This document shows, piece by piece, positions 42,967 through 52,327 of a stretch of 64,000 nucleotides of DNA. Positions within the stretch are counted from its first letter, which is position 1. Each line of letters opens with the position of its first letter. Under the pieces are notes generated by a model that worked only from the letters and a program-made list of their open reading frames with translations, made no database searches and was not told the origin of the DNA. This DNA comes from Actinomyces naeslundii (lineage in GTDB: Bacteria; Actinomycetota; Actinomycetes; Actinomycetales; Actinomycetaceae). The translations under genes and the position numbers were made by a program. The stretch is taken from the NCBI RefSeq assembly GCF_001956585.1, contig NZ_MSRR01000018.1:104606-168605 (forward strand), in the 5' to 3' direction.

Positions 42967-44346
42967 ATGACCGACCAGAACCCCAGCACCCCCGAGCAGG
43001 CCGCCGTCCCCTCCCCCACGAACCCGGCGGGCTGGCGCTTCGAGACCAAGCAGGTCCAGGCCGGGCACGACCCGCTGGCCGAGCCGACCCACTCACGGGC
43101 AATCCCGATCCACCAGACCACCTCCTACGTCTTCGAGTCGGCCGAGCAGGCGGCCGCCCGCTTCGCCCTGAGCGACCTGGGTCCGATCTACACGCGCCTA
43201 ACCAACCCGACCAATGACATCGTCGAGCAGCGGATCGCGGCCCTAGAGGGCGGCGTCGGGGCGCTGCTAACGGCGTCGGGCATGGCCGCCGAGACCCTCA
43301 CCTTCCTGACGCTGGGCGGGGCGGGCGACAACATCGTGGCCTCCCCCTCCCTGTACGGCGGCACCACGAACCTGCTCACCCACACCCTGCCCCGGCTGGG
43401 GATCGAGACACGGTTCGTGGCCGACCCCGGCGACCCGGCGGCCTGGGCGGAGCCGGCTGACGAGCGCACCATCGCCTTCTTCGGGGAGACGATTCCCAAC
43501 CCGCGTGGCGACATCCTCGACATCGAGGCGATCGCGGCGGCCGCCCACGAGCTGGGTATCCCGCTGGTCGTGGACAACACGGTGGCCTCGCCGTTCCTGA
43601 CCCGCCCGATCGAGTGGGGAGCGGACATCGTGGTGGCCTCGGCGACCAAGTTCCTGGGCGGGCACGGCTCCTCCGTGGCGGGCGTGATCGTGGACTCGGG
43701 CAACTTCGACTTCGCCGCCCAGCCCGAGCGCTTCCCGCAGTTCAACACGCCCGACGAGTCCTACCACGGCCTGGTCTACGCCCGGGACCTCGGGGTGGGC
43801 AGCCCGCTGGGCGCGAACCTGGCCTTCATCCTCAAGGCCCGGGCCGAGGGCCAGCGCGACCTCGGCTTCCCGCTGGCGCCGCACTCGGCCTTCCTCATCG
43901 CCCAGGGCGTCGAGACGCTCTCGCTGCGCATGGAGCGTCACGTGGACAACGCCCTGGCGGTGGCCACCTGGTTGGAGGGGCGCGACGACGTCGCCTCGGT
44001 GCGCTACTCGGGGTTGACCTCCAGCCCCTACTACGAGCTGCACCGCAAGTACTGCCCGCGCGGGGCGGGCTCGATCGTCACCTTCGACCTGCCCGGTGGG
44101 CGCGAGGCGGGGGCGGCCTTCATCGACGCACTGGCCCTGTTCTCCAACCTGGCCAACATCGGCGACGTGCGCTCCCTGGCGGTCCACCCGGCCACCACCA
44201 CGCACTCCCAGCTCGACGACGCGGGCCTGGCCGCGGCCGGGATCAGCGCCGGTACCGTGCGCCTGAGCGTAGGGATCGAGCACATCGACGACATCCTGGC
44301 CGACCTCGAGCGGGGGCTTGAGGCGGCCCGGACTGTCGGGGCCTGA
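42967..44346 (+). CDS. metY: O-acetylhomoserine sulfhydrylase (PLP-dependent)
   Basis: Forms homocysteine from O-acetylhomoserine and sulfide. The 459-residue Cys/Met-metabolism enzyme has TGPIYTRL-like sequence (LGPIYTRLTNPTND), the aspartate in VVDNTVASPFLTRP and the PLP lysine in VVASATKFLGGHGS (Lys about 227). ATG 42967 follows AAGGAG by 5-6 bp; upstream in-frame codons from 42919 are not needed. metX begins 11 bp after the stop, so the two enzymes form an operon for direct sulfhydrylation. Confidence 0.95.
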   Translation: MTDQNPSTPEQAAVPSPTNPAGWRFETKQVQAGHDPLAEPTHSRAIPIHQTTSYVFESAEQAAARFALSDLGPIYTRLTNPTNDIVEQRIAALEGGVGALLTASGMAAETLTFLTLGGAGDNIVASPSLYGGTTNLLTHTLPRLGIETRFVADPGDPAAWAEPADERTIAFFGETIPNPRGDILDIEAIAAAAHELGIPLVVDNTVASPFLTRPIEWGADIVVASATKFLGGHGSSVAGVIVDSGNFDFAAQPERFPQFNTPDESYHGLVYARDLGVGSPLGANLAFILKARAEGQRDLGFPLAPHSAFLIAQGVETLSLRMERHVDNALAVATWLEGRDDVASVRYSGLTSSPYYELHRKYCPRGAGSIVTFDLPGGREAGAAFIDALALFSNLANIGDVRSLAVHPATTTHSQLDDAGLAAAGISAGTVRLSVGIEHIDDILADLERGLEAARTVGA

Positions 44347-44357
44347 GGCGGCTTCCC

Positions 44358-45578
44358 ATGAGCGCAACCACGTCTTCCTCCTACCCCGTCTCCCGCGGCA
44401 GCGCCGAGACCGAGCCGGCCGCCTTCGGTGTGGGGACCGCCTCCTCCAAGCTCGTCGACCGCAAGGCAGGCTCCCCCACCGGGGCCTGGCGGCCGGGGGA
44501 CGAGCCGGGGCGCCGTCGGTTCCTGGAGATCGGGGACCTGCCCCTGGAGTCCGGAGAGGTCCTGCCGAACACGGTCCTGGCCTTCGAGACCTGGGGGGAG
44601 CTGAGTCCGCAACGCGACAACGCGGTCCTCGTGCTGCACGCGCTGACCGGCGACTCCCACGTCACCGGTGAGGCGGGGCCCGGGCACCCGACGCCGGGCT
44701 GGTGGTCGGACCTGGTGGGGCCAGAACGGGCCATTGACACCGAGCGCTACTTCGTCGTGGCGGCCAACATCCTGGGTGGCTGCCAGGGCTCGACGGGCCC
44801 GTCGTCGACGGCGCCGGACGGGCGGCCCTGGGGGTCGCGCTTCCCGTGGCTGACCACGCGCGACGCCGTCGAGGCAGAGGCCCGCCTGGCCGACGCCCTG
44901 GGGATCGAGGTCTTCCACCTCGTCATCGGGGCGTCACTGGGCGGGCACCGGGCGATCGAGTGGGGGGTCACCCACCCGCAGCGGGTGCGCAACCTGGCGC
45001 TGGTGGCCACGGGTGCCTCAACAACCGCCGACCAGCTGGCCTGGTGCCATCTGCAGGAGCTGGCGATCGTGGCCGACCCCTTCTTCTTCGACGGCGACTA
45101 CTACTCCCACTCGGTGGGGCCGGTGCGGGGGCTGGGGCTGGCGCGGGCGCTGGCTCACACCACCTACCGCAGCGCCGCCGAGCTGGATGAGCGCTTCGGG
45201 CGGCGCCACCAGGGCGAGGAGGACCCGGCGGTGGGCGGGCGCTACCAGGTGGAGTCCTACCTCGACTACCACGCCGGCAAGCTGCTGGCGCGCTTCGACG
45301 CCAACACCTACCTCATCGTCACCCACTCGATGATGGTGCACGACGTCGGCACCGGGCGCGGCGGCATCGAGGCGGCGCTGGCGACGGTGCAGGCGCGCAC
45401 GCTCGTAGTGGACGTGGACTCCGACCGACTCTTCCTGCCCGCCCAGGCCGAGGAGCTGGCCGGCGGCATTCCGGGAGCGAGGCGCGAGACGATCACCTCC
45501 CTGCACGGGCATGACGGCTTCCTCATCGAGGCCGAGCAGATGGACACGATCCTGCGCGACTTCCTGGCCGGGGCATAG
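44358..45578 (+). CDS. metX: Homoserine O-acetyltransferase
   Basis: Acetylates homoserine with acetyl-CoA to supply metY. The 406-residue alpha/beta-hydrolase-fold enzyme has nucleophile motif GASLGGHRAIEW (Ser about 193), Asp in VDSDRLF and His in LHGHDGFLIE near the C-terminus. The family motif NILGGCQGSTGPSS is intact, as is the oxyanion segment HALTGDSHV. The N-terminal 50 residues are variable and Ser/Pro-rich. It is the second gene of the metY-metX operon and is followed immediately by a 96-bp repeat. Confidence 0.95.
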   Translation: MSATTSSSYPVSRGSAETEPAAFGVGTASSKLVDRKAGSPTGAWRPGDEPGRRRFLEIGDLPLESGEVLPNTVLAFETWGELSPQRDNAVLVLHALTGDSHVTGEAGPGHPTPGWWSDLVGPERAIDTERYFVVAANILGGCQGSTGPSSTAPDGRPWGSRFPWLTTRDAVEAEARLADALGIEVFHLVIGASLGGHRAIEWGVTHPQRVRNLALVATGASTTADQLAWCHLQELAIVADPFFFDGDYYSHSVGPVRGLGLARALAHTTYRSAAELDERFGRRHQGEEDPAVGGRYQVESYLDYHAGKLLARFDANTYLIVTHSMMVHDVGTGRGGIEAALATVQARTLVVDVDSDRLFLPAQAEELAGGIPGARRETITSLHGHDGFLIEAEQMDTILRDFLAGA

Positions 45579-45674
45579 ACATCAACATTTTCTTCACACA
45601 CGACGCGGCTCCGGGTCGTTTCTGAAGTTTTTGTCGGTGAGTGAAGAATCGGTGAGCGAGAAAACCGTCTTGGC
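45579..45674 (+). repeat. 96-bp direct repeat, copy A
   Basis: Begins ACATCAACATTTTCTTCACA directly after the metX stop and ends CCGTCTTGGC. It matches copy B (46831-46926) at 93 of 96 positions. It contains facing blocks TTCTTCAC and GTGAAGAA and an inner CGAC...GTCG, so it can fold. It is markedly AT-richer than its surroundings and precedes an alpha/beta hydrolase gene by 169 bp. Confidence 0.88.
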
Positions 45675-45842
45675 CCCTCCTCCCGGCTCGGGGCCCTGGC
45701 GCTATTGGGCCCGGCCGGGCAGAGCCGTTGGCGAGCAGATACCATCGACTCGTGGCTAACGATCGTTCGCTCTCGACGCGGGAGCGCCCCGGACTGGATC
45801 CGGAGGCGACCAGCGTAGAGGCCGGATTATGAGAGGCCCGGC

Positions 45843-46802
45843 ATGAGACACGCACTGCCCGCCGCTGGACTCATCGGCGCCGGAATCGCCATCTACGGCG
45901 CAGCTCAGGCCCTTGGACTCAGACGAGCACGCGCCGCGGCCCGCGCGCGACTGATCACCCTGCCGGTACGAAGGATCGCGCTCAGTCACGGCGACGTCGC
46001 CTACATCGACTGCGGACCCGAGCCCATTGGAGGCAGCGGCAGTCCCGGCCGCGGCTCCGACTGCGAGACAGTGTTGTCGGTTCACGGGCTGTACGGCGGA
46101 TACGACCAGGCCCTCGATAACGTCGGGAGCCTGTCCGAGCACTGCAGGATCATCGCGCCGTCACGCTTCGGCTACCCCGGCAGCACCGTGCGGGGCGATG
46201 GCTCACCGGCCGACCAGGCGGCTGCTTTCAACGAGCTGCTCGACCTCCTGGGGATCGAGCGGGTATTCGTCCTGGGAGCGTCAGCCGGCGGAACCTCCGC
46301 CATCCGCTTCGCCCTGGACCATCCCGACCGCGTCAAAGGACTCATTCTCCTGAGCTCGGCCGCGCCCTGGCCGTCCCGGCCCGCTACGCCGCCCGGTCGT
46401 ATGGGGCCGCCAGCGATCATGAACCACGACTGGATCATGTGGCTGCTCTCGCCACTCTTCGGGCCCATCCTGGGCATGGCCCCCGAGACCGTCAACGGCA
46501 TGCTCCCGCTCACCGAGCGCAGGACGGGAACGGACATCGACACCTCGATCACCAATCGGGACATGGCGGTGTACTTCGAGGACTATCCGATCGAGGAGCT
46601 CGAGCCGCCCGCCCTGCTCCTGCACGCCCTGGACGACAGGATGGTGACCTTCGCTCCCCCAGCGGGGCACGTGCAGTCATCCATGCACCGGTACCCGGAA
46701 CTGACGACGGCGATCTTCCGCACCGGCGGGCACCTCATCGTCGGTCACGGCCGCCAGGTCGAGGACACGATCCTCCGCTTCATCGACAAGCACGCCGACT
46801 GA
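45843..46802 (+). CDS. Membrane-anchored alpha/beta hydrolase
   Basis: A 319-residue protein with an N-terminal hydrophobic segment (AAGLIGAGIAIYGAAQALGL) that is either an uncleaved anchor or a signal. The hydrolase fold has oxyanion region SVHGLYGGYDQ, nucleophile elbow LGASAGGTSAI (Ser about 146), acid in HALDDRMVTF and His in TGGHLIVGHG. The family covers esterases, epoxide hydrolases and haloperoxidases; the substrate is unknown. It lies downstream of metY-metX and upstream of a second, unrelated hydrolase. Confidence 0.85.
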   Translation: MRHALPAAGLIGAGIAIYGAAQALGLRRARAAARARLITLPVRRIALSHGDVAYIDCGPEPIGGSGSPGRGSDCETVLSVHGLYGGYDQALDNVGSLSEHCRIIAPSRFGYPGSTVRGDGSPADQAAAFNELLDLLGIERVFVLGASAGGTSAIRFALDHPDRVKGLILLSSAAPWPSRPATPPGRMGPPAIMNHDWIMWLLSPLFGPILGMAPETVNGMLPLTERRTGTDIDTSITNRDMAVYFEDYPIEELEPPALLLHALDDRMVTFAPPAGHVQSSMHRYPELTTAIFRTGGHLIVGHGRQVEDTILRFIDKHAD

Positions 46803-46830
46803 TACCGGCCGTCGGGAACGCCAGCGCCTC

Positions 46831-46926
46831 ACATCAACATTTTCTTCACACACGACGCGGCTCCGAGTCGTTTCTGAAGTTTTTGTCGGTGAGTGAAGAA
46901 TCGGTGGGTGAGAAAACCGTCTTGGC
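46831..46926 (+). repeat. 96-bp direct repeat, copy B
   Basis: Same orientation and boundaries as copy A, with three substitutions in 96 bp. It starts 28 bp after the first hydrolase stop and ends 34 bp before the GTG start of the second hydrolase. Sequence after the repeat diverges except for a short CCGGCTCG match, so the boundary is sharp. Confidence 0.88.
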
Positions 46927-46960
46927 GTCCCCTTCCGGCTCGCGGTGGGATCATAGGGAC

Positions 46961-48031
46961 GTGAACGCAACGACCGAGCACGCACCGGTGGACGCCTGGG
47001 GGCCGGACTTCCTGGGCCCGGGCTTCGAGGCCCGCACCCTGGAGCTGCTGCCCGACGACGAGGACGACGGCGCCGTCGCCACCCTGGTGCGCCACCTGCC
47101 GGCCCTGGACTCGGGCGCCCTGCCGGGCACACCCACCAGCCCGCGCTTCATCTACCTCTACCTGCACGGCTGGAACGACTACTTCTTCCAGACCCACCTG
47201 GCCCGCGAGATCTCCCGTCTGGGTGGCGCCTTCTACGCCCTGGACCTGCGCCGCTACGGCCGCTCCTGGCGCGAGGGCCAGATGCTGGGCTGGTGCACCT
47301 CCCTGGCCGACTACGACGAGGACCTGGGGCTGGCCCTGTCCGCCATCCGCGCCGACCAGGGCTGGGAGACCGAGCTCGTCCTGTCCGGCCACTCCACGGG
47401 CGGGCTCGTCGCCTCACTGTGGGCGGACCGCCACCCGGGGGCCCTGCGCGCCCTGGTCCTGAACTCCGCCTGGCTCTCGCTCCAGGGCTCCGAGCTCGTG
47501 CGCACCGTCGGCGACCCGGTCCTGCGCACCCTGGCGCTACGCGATCCGCGCATGTCGATCCTCGACGGCTGGGTCGACCCGGCGCGCGCCTTCTCCATCA
47601 CCGACGGCTGGGACCCCGAGCGCGACGGCGAGCTGCCCGATCCCTCCTGGGCCGACGACCCCTACGTCACCGGCTGGGACATCAATCCCGCCTGGTCCAT
47701 CAAGCCCTCCGCACCTGTGCGCGTCGGCTGGCTCCAGGCCGTCATGGAGGGCCACAACCGAGTCGCCCAGGGCCTGGACATCCGCTGCCCGGTGCTGTCC
47801 ATGAGCGCCGCCACCACCCGGCTCGGAGTGACGTGGACGCCGGAGTCCAGGAGCGCGGACACGATCATCGATGCCGACGCCACCGCCCGGCGCGCCGTCA
47901 TGCTCGGCAAACTGGTGACCATCGCGCGCTTCCCCGGAGGGGTCCACGACCTCACCCTGTCCGAGCCGCCCGTACGCGAGCAGGTCTTCTCCGCCCTGCG
48001 CCGCTGGATGTCCGCCTACGTGCTGCCCTGA
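46961..48031 (+). CDS. Alpha/beta hydrolase, lysophospholipase-like
   Basis: A 356-residue cytoplasmic enzyme. It has the oxyanion segment YLHGWNDYFFQ, nucleophile elbow LSGHSTGGLVASLWADRHPG (Ser about 143) and terminal His in GGVHDLTLSEPP. The pattern resembles monoglyceride lipase/lysophospholipase-type serine hydrolases. GTG 46961 is chosen because homology begins there and the copy B repeat lies just upstream; the longer frame reads through the repeat. The gene converges on the response regulator, with a hairpin spanning both stops. Confidence 0.87.
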   Translation: MNATTEHAPVDAWGPDFLGPGFEARTLELLPDDEDDGAVATLVRHLPALDSGALPGTPTSPRFIYLYLHGWNDYFFQTHLAREISRLGGAFYALDLRRYGRSWREGQMLGWCTSLADYDEDLGLALSAIRADQGWETELVLSGHSTGGLVASLWADRHPGALRALVLNSAWLSLQGSELVRTVGDPVLRTLALRDPRMSILDGWVDPARAFSITDGWDPERDGELPDPSWADDPYVTGWDINPAWSIKPSAPVRVGWLQAVMEGHNRVAQGLDIRCPVLSMSAATTRLGVTWTPESRSADTIIDADATARRAVMLGKLVTIARFPGGVHDLTLSEPPVREQVFSALRRWMSAYVLP

Positions 48032-48055
48032 GCCCTGCCCGGCAGGCGGCTCAGG
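48027..48055. terminator. Hairpin shared by two convergent genes
   Basis: CCTGAGCC and GGCTCAGG form the outer stem with an inner TGCC/GGCA pairing. It spans the stop codons of the hydrolase (48029-48031) and of the response regulator (48051-48053), so a single hairpin probably terminates both transcripts. Confidence 0.65.
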
Positions 48056-48698
48056 CCAGCCCATTGCGGTAGGCCCATACGACGGCCTGGACCCGATCGC
48101 GGGCGCCGATCTTGGGCAGGATCCGCGTCAGGTGCGACTTGACCGTGCTGGTTTCGACGATGAGCTCGGCGGCGATCTCCGCGTTCGACATGCCGCTGGC
48201 CAGGAGCTGGACGACCTCACGCTCCCGCTCGGTGAGCACGCCGAGCGCCTCCCGATTCTCGACCTTGCCCTGGCGGCGGGCGAACTCGGCGATCACCCGG
48301 CGGGTGACGCTCTGGTCCACCAGGCCGTAGCCCAGGGCCAGGCGGCGCACGGCATCGACCAGCTCCTCCGGCTCGCAGTCCTTGAGGATGAAGCCGTCCG
48401 CCCCGGCCTCCAGAGCGCCGAAGACGTCGGCGTCCATGTCGAAGGTGGTGACGACCAGGACCGACGGGGTGCCGCCCTCCCGCTCGGAGACGATCTGGCG
48501 CGTGGCCGTCAGGCCGTCCCCCTCGGACATCCGCAGGTCCATGCACACGACGTCGGGACGGGTCGCGCGCACCACGCGCACCGCCTCCCTGCCGCCGGAG
48601 GCCTCTCCCACCACCGTGATGTCGTCGTTCTCCTCCAGCAGGATGCGGAAGCCGGCGCGAATCACCGCCTGGTCATCCACCAGAACCACCCTGATCAC
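48051..48698 (-). CDS. NarL/LuxR-family response regulator
   Basis: A 215-residue regulator with receiver pocket VLVDDQAVIRAGF, phospho-acceptor Asp in CMDLRMSEGDG, Lys in FILKDCEPEE and LuxR helix-turn-helix LTEREREVVQLLASGMSNAE continuing to STVKSHLTRILPKIGA. GTG 48698 is preceded by GGAGGAGG and overlaps the kinase stop (GTGA), so kinase and regulator are translationally coupled. Target genes are unknown; the adjacent lipoprotein pair is one possibility. Confidence 0.94.
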   Translation of the reverse strand: MIRVVLVDDQAVIRAGFRILLEENDDITVVGEASGGREAVRVVRATRPDVVCMDLRMSEGDGLTATRQIVSEREGGTPSVLVVTTFDMDADVFGALEAGADGFILKDCEPEELVDAVRRLALGYGLVDQSVTRRVIAEFARRQGKVENREALGVLTEREREVVQLLASGMSNAEIAAELIVETSTVKSHLTRILPKIGARDRVQAVVWAYRNGLA

Positions 48699-49948
48699 GC
48701 GTCCTCCTCCCGGTCCAACGGCAGGACCAACCGTACCCGCCAACCGCCGCCCTCCACCGGGCCGGCCTGGAGCGCACCGCCGACGGCGTCGGCCCGTTCC
48801 CGCATGACCGTCAGGCCGGTGCCGCCACCACCGGGGTCGGTCGGCAGTCGGCGGGCCGGGCCATTGAGCACGCTCAGCTCGAAGGCGGCCTCAAGGCGTG
48901 TCACTTTCACCGTGATCGGGGCTCCGGGAGCGTGCTGCAGGGCATTGCTGATCGCCTGCTGCGCCACCCGGAAGACGGCGGTGTCGGCCCGCTGCGACAA
49001 GACCGACATGCAAGCGGCGGCGTCTCCGGAGGGCACACCACCGGAGGTGCTGTGGGTGGTCCCATCACCCGGCTCGTCACCCAGAAGGCCATCGTCGAGC
49101 AGCTCGATGTCGACGCCGAGCGCCCGGGTGGAGGCGACCAGCTCAGGCAGGTCGCGCAGCCCGGGCGAGGATTCCTCGGCCTCCTCGTCACTGCGTAGCA
49201 GCCCCACCACGGAGCGGAGCCCGGAGAGGGTCTCCTTGGCCTGCCGGCGCAGCTGTTGAGTCGCCTCCCTGGCCGTCTGCGGGTCGCGGTCGATCAATCG
49301 CTCGAGCGCGGCCGCCTGCACGACGATCCCGGCCAGGTGGTGGGCGGCGACGTCGTGCAGCTCACCGGCAAGGCGGCGGCGCTCCTGGATGAGGGCCACC
49401 TCCAGCTGCCGTCCGTGCTCGCGCCTGAGGAGCTCCTGGCGGGAGTGCTCGTACCTGCGGCTGCTGGCCAGCGCCGCCCCGCCCAGCATCGGCACCAGGT
49501 AGATCGCCAGCGTCACCAGGGCATTGACCATGTGCAGCTGCCACGGCACAGAGGGTTGCCGCCAGGTGGCGATCGCCGAGTAGCTCAGGGACAGTGCGGC
49601 CAGGAGAGGCGCCGTTCGGCGCAGAGGAAACCGCATCCCCATGCCGAAGGACACCACGAACTGGCCGTAGCCGCTGGCGACGTAAGTTGCCGGAAGCAAC
49701 AGCAATGTCACCGCCTCCGCCGACCACACCAGCGCCTGGCAGACCAGGGGGCGACTGCGCCACAGCACAAGCGCCAATCCCTCGGCCGCAAGCGGAACAG
49801 CCGTCGCGGCGAACCACGGCCAAGGGTGAGCCGGCACCGAGCTACTCGCGAGAAGCACCGCCGTTGGCTGGACCACCGCGAAAGCGAGGGCCAGCAGCAC
49901 GTCGTTGCGCCGGATCGAGACCGGGCTGGTGGGATCGGACAGGCTCAT
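48695..49948 (-). CDS. Sensor histidine kinase (HisKA_3 type)
   Basis: A 417-residue kinase with about five N-terminal membrane helices (residues 15-170) and a short coiled region. The phospho-acceptor motif is RRRLAGELHDVAAHHLAG (His about 204), and the HATPase domain has N-box AISNALQHAPGAP and G-box GGGGTGLTVMRERADAVGG. An Asp/Gly-rich insertion (LLGDEPGDGTTHSTSGG) lies in the catalytic domain. ATG 49948 is favoured because GACAAT lies 6 bp upstream, consistent with a leaderless transcript; the open frame to 50071 is probably untranslated. Confidence 0.9.
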   Translation of the reverse strand: MSLSDPTSPVSIRRNDVLLALAFAVVQPTAVLLASSSVPAHPWPWFAATAVPLAAEGLALVLWRSRPLVCQALVWSAEAVTLLLLPATYVASGYGQFVVSFGMGMRFPLRRTAPLLAALSLSYSAIATWRQPSVPWQLHMVNALVTLAIYLVPMLGGAALASSRRYEHSRQELLRREHGRQLEVALIQERRRLAGELHDVAAHHLAGIVVQAAALERLIDRDPQTAREATQQLRRQAKETLSGLRSVVGLLRSDEEAEESSPGLRDLPELVASTRALGVDIELLDDGLLGDEPGDGTTHSTSGGVPSGDAAACMSVLSQRADTAVFRVAQQAISNALQHAPGAPITVKVTRLEAAFELSVLNGPARRLPTDPGGGGTGLTVMRERADAVGGALQAGPVEGGGWRVRLVLPLDREEDA

Positions 49949-49985
49949 GGCTGTATTGTCATCGACGGGCACCGACCTCGACGTC

Positions 49986-52141
49986 CCCCGGTCATATCCC
50001 GAGGCTGGGTGCCAGGGCGTTGCCGGCCCAGGCCCACCAGGCCAGAGCCACCAGCGCCGCCAGGAGAACAACCGACATGGTGATCCTCCGCCAGCCCGCC
50101 CGACGCCTCAGGGCGATGACCAAGTCGGCCGCTGCAGGAATGACGGCCACCACCCCCAGGGCCTGAAGGACCTGGGCACATCGTGCCACCGGGATCAGCC
50201 AGGTGAAGGAACCGTCGATAAAATTCGTTGGATTAGCCATAATGACGAGGAGCAGCCCGATCCAGGTGAGCTGGGCGGACAGCGCCACGACCCCGCCGCC
50301 CCGAGCCACGCGAGTCAGCCACGGCACCGAGGCGCCGACCTCCTGGCCCCGCTTGAGGGCCCGACGTCGTCGCAGCGCCCCGACCGGCCAGGCCACCGTC
50401 ACCACCAGCAGCAGAACCAGGCAGACACCGAACACGGGAGCAAGCGCCTGCTGAACCGGCGTGGTAGGAAGCAGGGTGTAAGCCGGTCCCGGACTCAGGC
50501 TGACGACCTTGCCGTCCTTGACCTGCGCGGCAATGACCCCGGCACCGTCGACCTGGCGCCAGACCCACGGCTCGACCTCAACATACGGCGATTTATTAGG
50601 CACGAGATCTCCGTTGAAAATGAGTTTCCCGTCACCCGCATGCTCAATCGTCGCCGGGCCAAGAACAGGTACCCAGGCTGTCAGGAAGGTGGCCCAGAAG
50701 CTTCTGCTAACCACATAGGAGCCGGCTACCTGGCGGGCGCGGTCGGCGGAGTCCTTACCACCGGAGGCCTTGACCGCGTCTGCGGGGAAGTAGCGGTCGG
50801 CGAAGCCCTGAGCCAGGTCCTCGCGCAGGTTGTTCGAGGAGTCGCTGTCGTTGCCGTCACCGTTGTAGGAGATGAAGATGCCGGTCTTCTCCTCGGGGTA
50901 GAGCTCGAACTTGGAGTGCCAGCCCGAAATGTCGCCACTGTGCTCCACAATGCGCCGGCCGTGACGGCTGAGCTCGAAGTAGCCCAGGCCCATCTCCCCG
51001 GCCTTGGCCCTATTGCCGAGCCGCTCCTCCCCCAGTCCGGGGGACCACATCTGCTCCCAGGTCTCCTCACGCAACAGCTTCGGTGAGCGGCTCAGCTGAG
51101 CATTCATGAAGGCCGCGAAGTCCGGAGCCGAGACAGTCAGCGAATCGGCCGGGAAGTCACCCATGAGATCGAACGGAACCTCCTCACCCGTGGAGGTGTA
51201 GCCCGGACCCAGCGAACCGGCCAGCCCCGCGGGCAGAGGCTGCTCATAGGTGGAGGTAGTCATGCCCGCCGGCTCCAGGACGTGCTCACGCACATAGACC
51301 TCGAAGGGCTGACCACTCACCCGCTGCACGATGTAACCAGCCAAGGCGATCCCGTAGTTGGAGTACGCCGGGGTAGTGCCCGGCGCAAAGACCTGCACCG
51401 GCGGGTCACTCTTGACGGAAGCCTCCAGGTCCGTCATCGGGGCAACTTTCCACCTCTCCTCGAAGCCCGCCGAGTGAGTCAGCAAATGACGCAGGGTCAG
51501 AGGCTCATCAAAGCGCCGCTCAATCTCAAAGTCCAGGTAGGCACTGATATCGGCATCGAGATCCACCTTGCCCTGCTCCACCAGCTGCATCACCGCAATA
51601 GAGGTCGGAATCTTGGAGATCGAGGCCACCCGGAACAAGGACGTCTGCGGGTCCACGGCCACCGGTTGCCCACCCGAGGCACCCGTGTCAGCCCAACCGT
51701 AACCACGGGTGGTCACCACCTGACCGTCCTTGACCACGGTCACCACGGCGCCGGGGATGTCTCCGTTCTTGAGGGCATCGGGCAGTTTCCCATCCAACCA
51801 GGCGTTGACGTCCTCGGCCGTCAGCTGATGCTCCCCGGACGGAGGCTCACGCGGCGGCAGGCCAGCCGACGACGACGTCGAGCCACAAGCTGTCAGCAGG
51901 GACAGTGAGGCCAACAAAGCCACCACAACCAGGGCCATGGCCCTGCGCGTCACGTTGCGCGTCGCGTTCATGTTCATCTCCCCGGCCCGCGTGATCGGGA
52001 AAGCCGCGAGCCGCCTCAACCCTCACGTTTTCGGGCGGCTCTCCTCTACGGGCGCAGGACGTCAGGGGGCTTACGACCTGCGATGTAAGGGACTCGACCA
52101 CACGAACGAGGCAGCAAGGACGCGACCCCGCTGGCTCGCCG
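49986..52141 (-). repeat. Left unit of a 2.1-kb tandem duplication
   Basis: Covers the first lipoprotein gene, its upstream region and the immediate 3' flank. The right unit is 52322-54459. Similarity begins at CCCCGGTCA just past the stop codon and ends at CTGGCTCGCCG upstream of the promoter. The last 80 or so bases, upstream of the gene, are essentially identical in both units. Confidence 0.85.
49992..51971 (-). CDS. Beta-lactamase-fold serine hydrolase lipoprotein, tandem copy 1
   Basis: A 659-residue lipoprotein: signal ALVVVALLASLSLLTAC with lipobox LTAC, then a class C beta-lactamase/DD-peptidase-like domain. Active-site motifs are SISK (Ser about 115) in FRVASISKIPTS, Tyr-Ser-Asn in PAYSNYGIALAGYI, and HSG in IVEHSGDISGW. 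A C-terminal half of about 150 residues has four membrane helices. Start ATG 51971 is 6 bp after GGGGAG. Proteins of this plan cleave D-amino-acid peptides or esters; the substrate here is unknown. It is a near copy of the gene at 52328 and lies upstream of the two-component pair on the same strand. Confidence 0.87.
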   Translation of the reverse strand: MNATRNVTRRAMALVVVALLASLSLLTACGSTSSSAGLPPREPPSGEHQLTAEDVNAWLDGKLPDALKNGDIPGAVVTVVKDGQVVTTRGYGWADTGASGGQPVAVDPQTSLFRVASISKIPTSIAVMQLVEQGKVDLDADISAYLDFEIERRFDEPLTLRHLLTHSAGFEERWKVAPMTDLEASVKSDPPVQVFAPGTTPAYSNYGIALAGYIVQRVSGQPFEVYVREHVLEPAGMTTSTYEQPLPAGLAGSLGPGYTSTGEEVPFDLMGDFPADSLTVSAPDFAAFMNAQLSRSPKLLREETWEQMWSPGLGEERLGNRAKAGEMGLGYFELSRHGRRIVEHSGDISGWHSKFELYPEEKTGIFISYNGDGNDSDSSNNLREDLAQGFADRYFPADAVKASGGKDSADRARQVAGSYVVSRSFWATFLTAWVPVLGPATIEHAGDGKLIFNGDLVPNKSPYVEVEPWVWRQVDGAGVIAAQVKDGKVVSLSPGPAYTLLPTTPVQQALAPVFGVCLVLLLVVTVAWPVGALRRRRALKRGQEVGASVPWLTRVARGGGVVALSAQLTWIGLLLVIMANPTNFIDGSFTWLIPVARCAQVLQALGVVAVIPAAADLVIALRRRAGWRRITMSVVLLAALVALAWWAWAGNALAPSLGI

Positions 52142-52327
52142 GCCAGCGCAACAGTCCCTCAGGGACACGCGGCCGCACCCCATGGCTCGCGGACTGCGTC
52201 AGACGGTCCGACCTCAAGCCATAGGGTGCGGTCGCGAAAGCAGGATGATGGGCAGAACCGGCTCAAAAACGGAGGTCGGCAAGAGGTCAGGCCGTTGCGG
52301 TAGGACCACGCAACGGCCTGACCCCGG
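51972..52327. other. Spacer between the tandem lipoprotein genes
   Basis: 356 bp on the upstream side of copy 1. It holds the duplicated promoter region (to 52141), with CTTAC...GTAAG arms at about 52069-52090 that could be an operator. A unique stretch of about 140 bp follows, then the terminator of copy 2. No further gene is seen. Confidence 0.65.
52285..52323 (-). terminator. Terminator hairpin of lipoprotein copy 2
   Basis: GGTCAGGCCGTTGCG and CGCAACGGCCTGACC form a perfect 15-bp stem with a 9-nt loop, just downstream of the stop at 52328. No T-tract is present. The equivalent hairpin is absent after copy 1, so transcription of copy 1 may continue into the kinase-regulator genes. Confidence 0.8.

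Noticed and set aside
42492..43217. A long open frame across the metY promoter region and metY 5' end
   Set aside because: It is an Arg/Pro-rich shadow of high-GC sequence overlapping metY in another frame, with no recognisable family.
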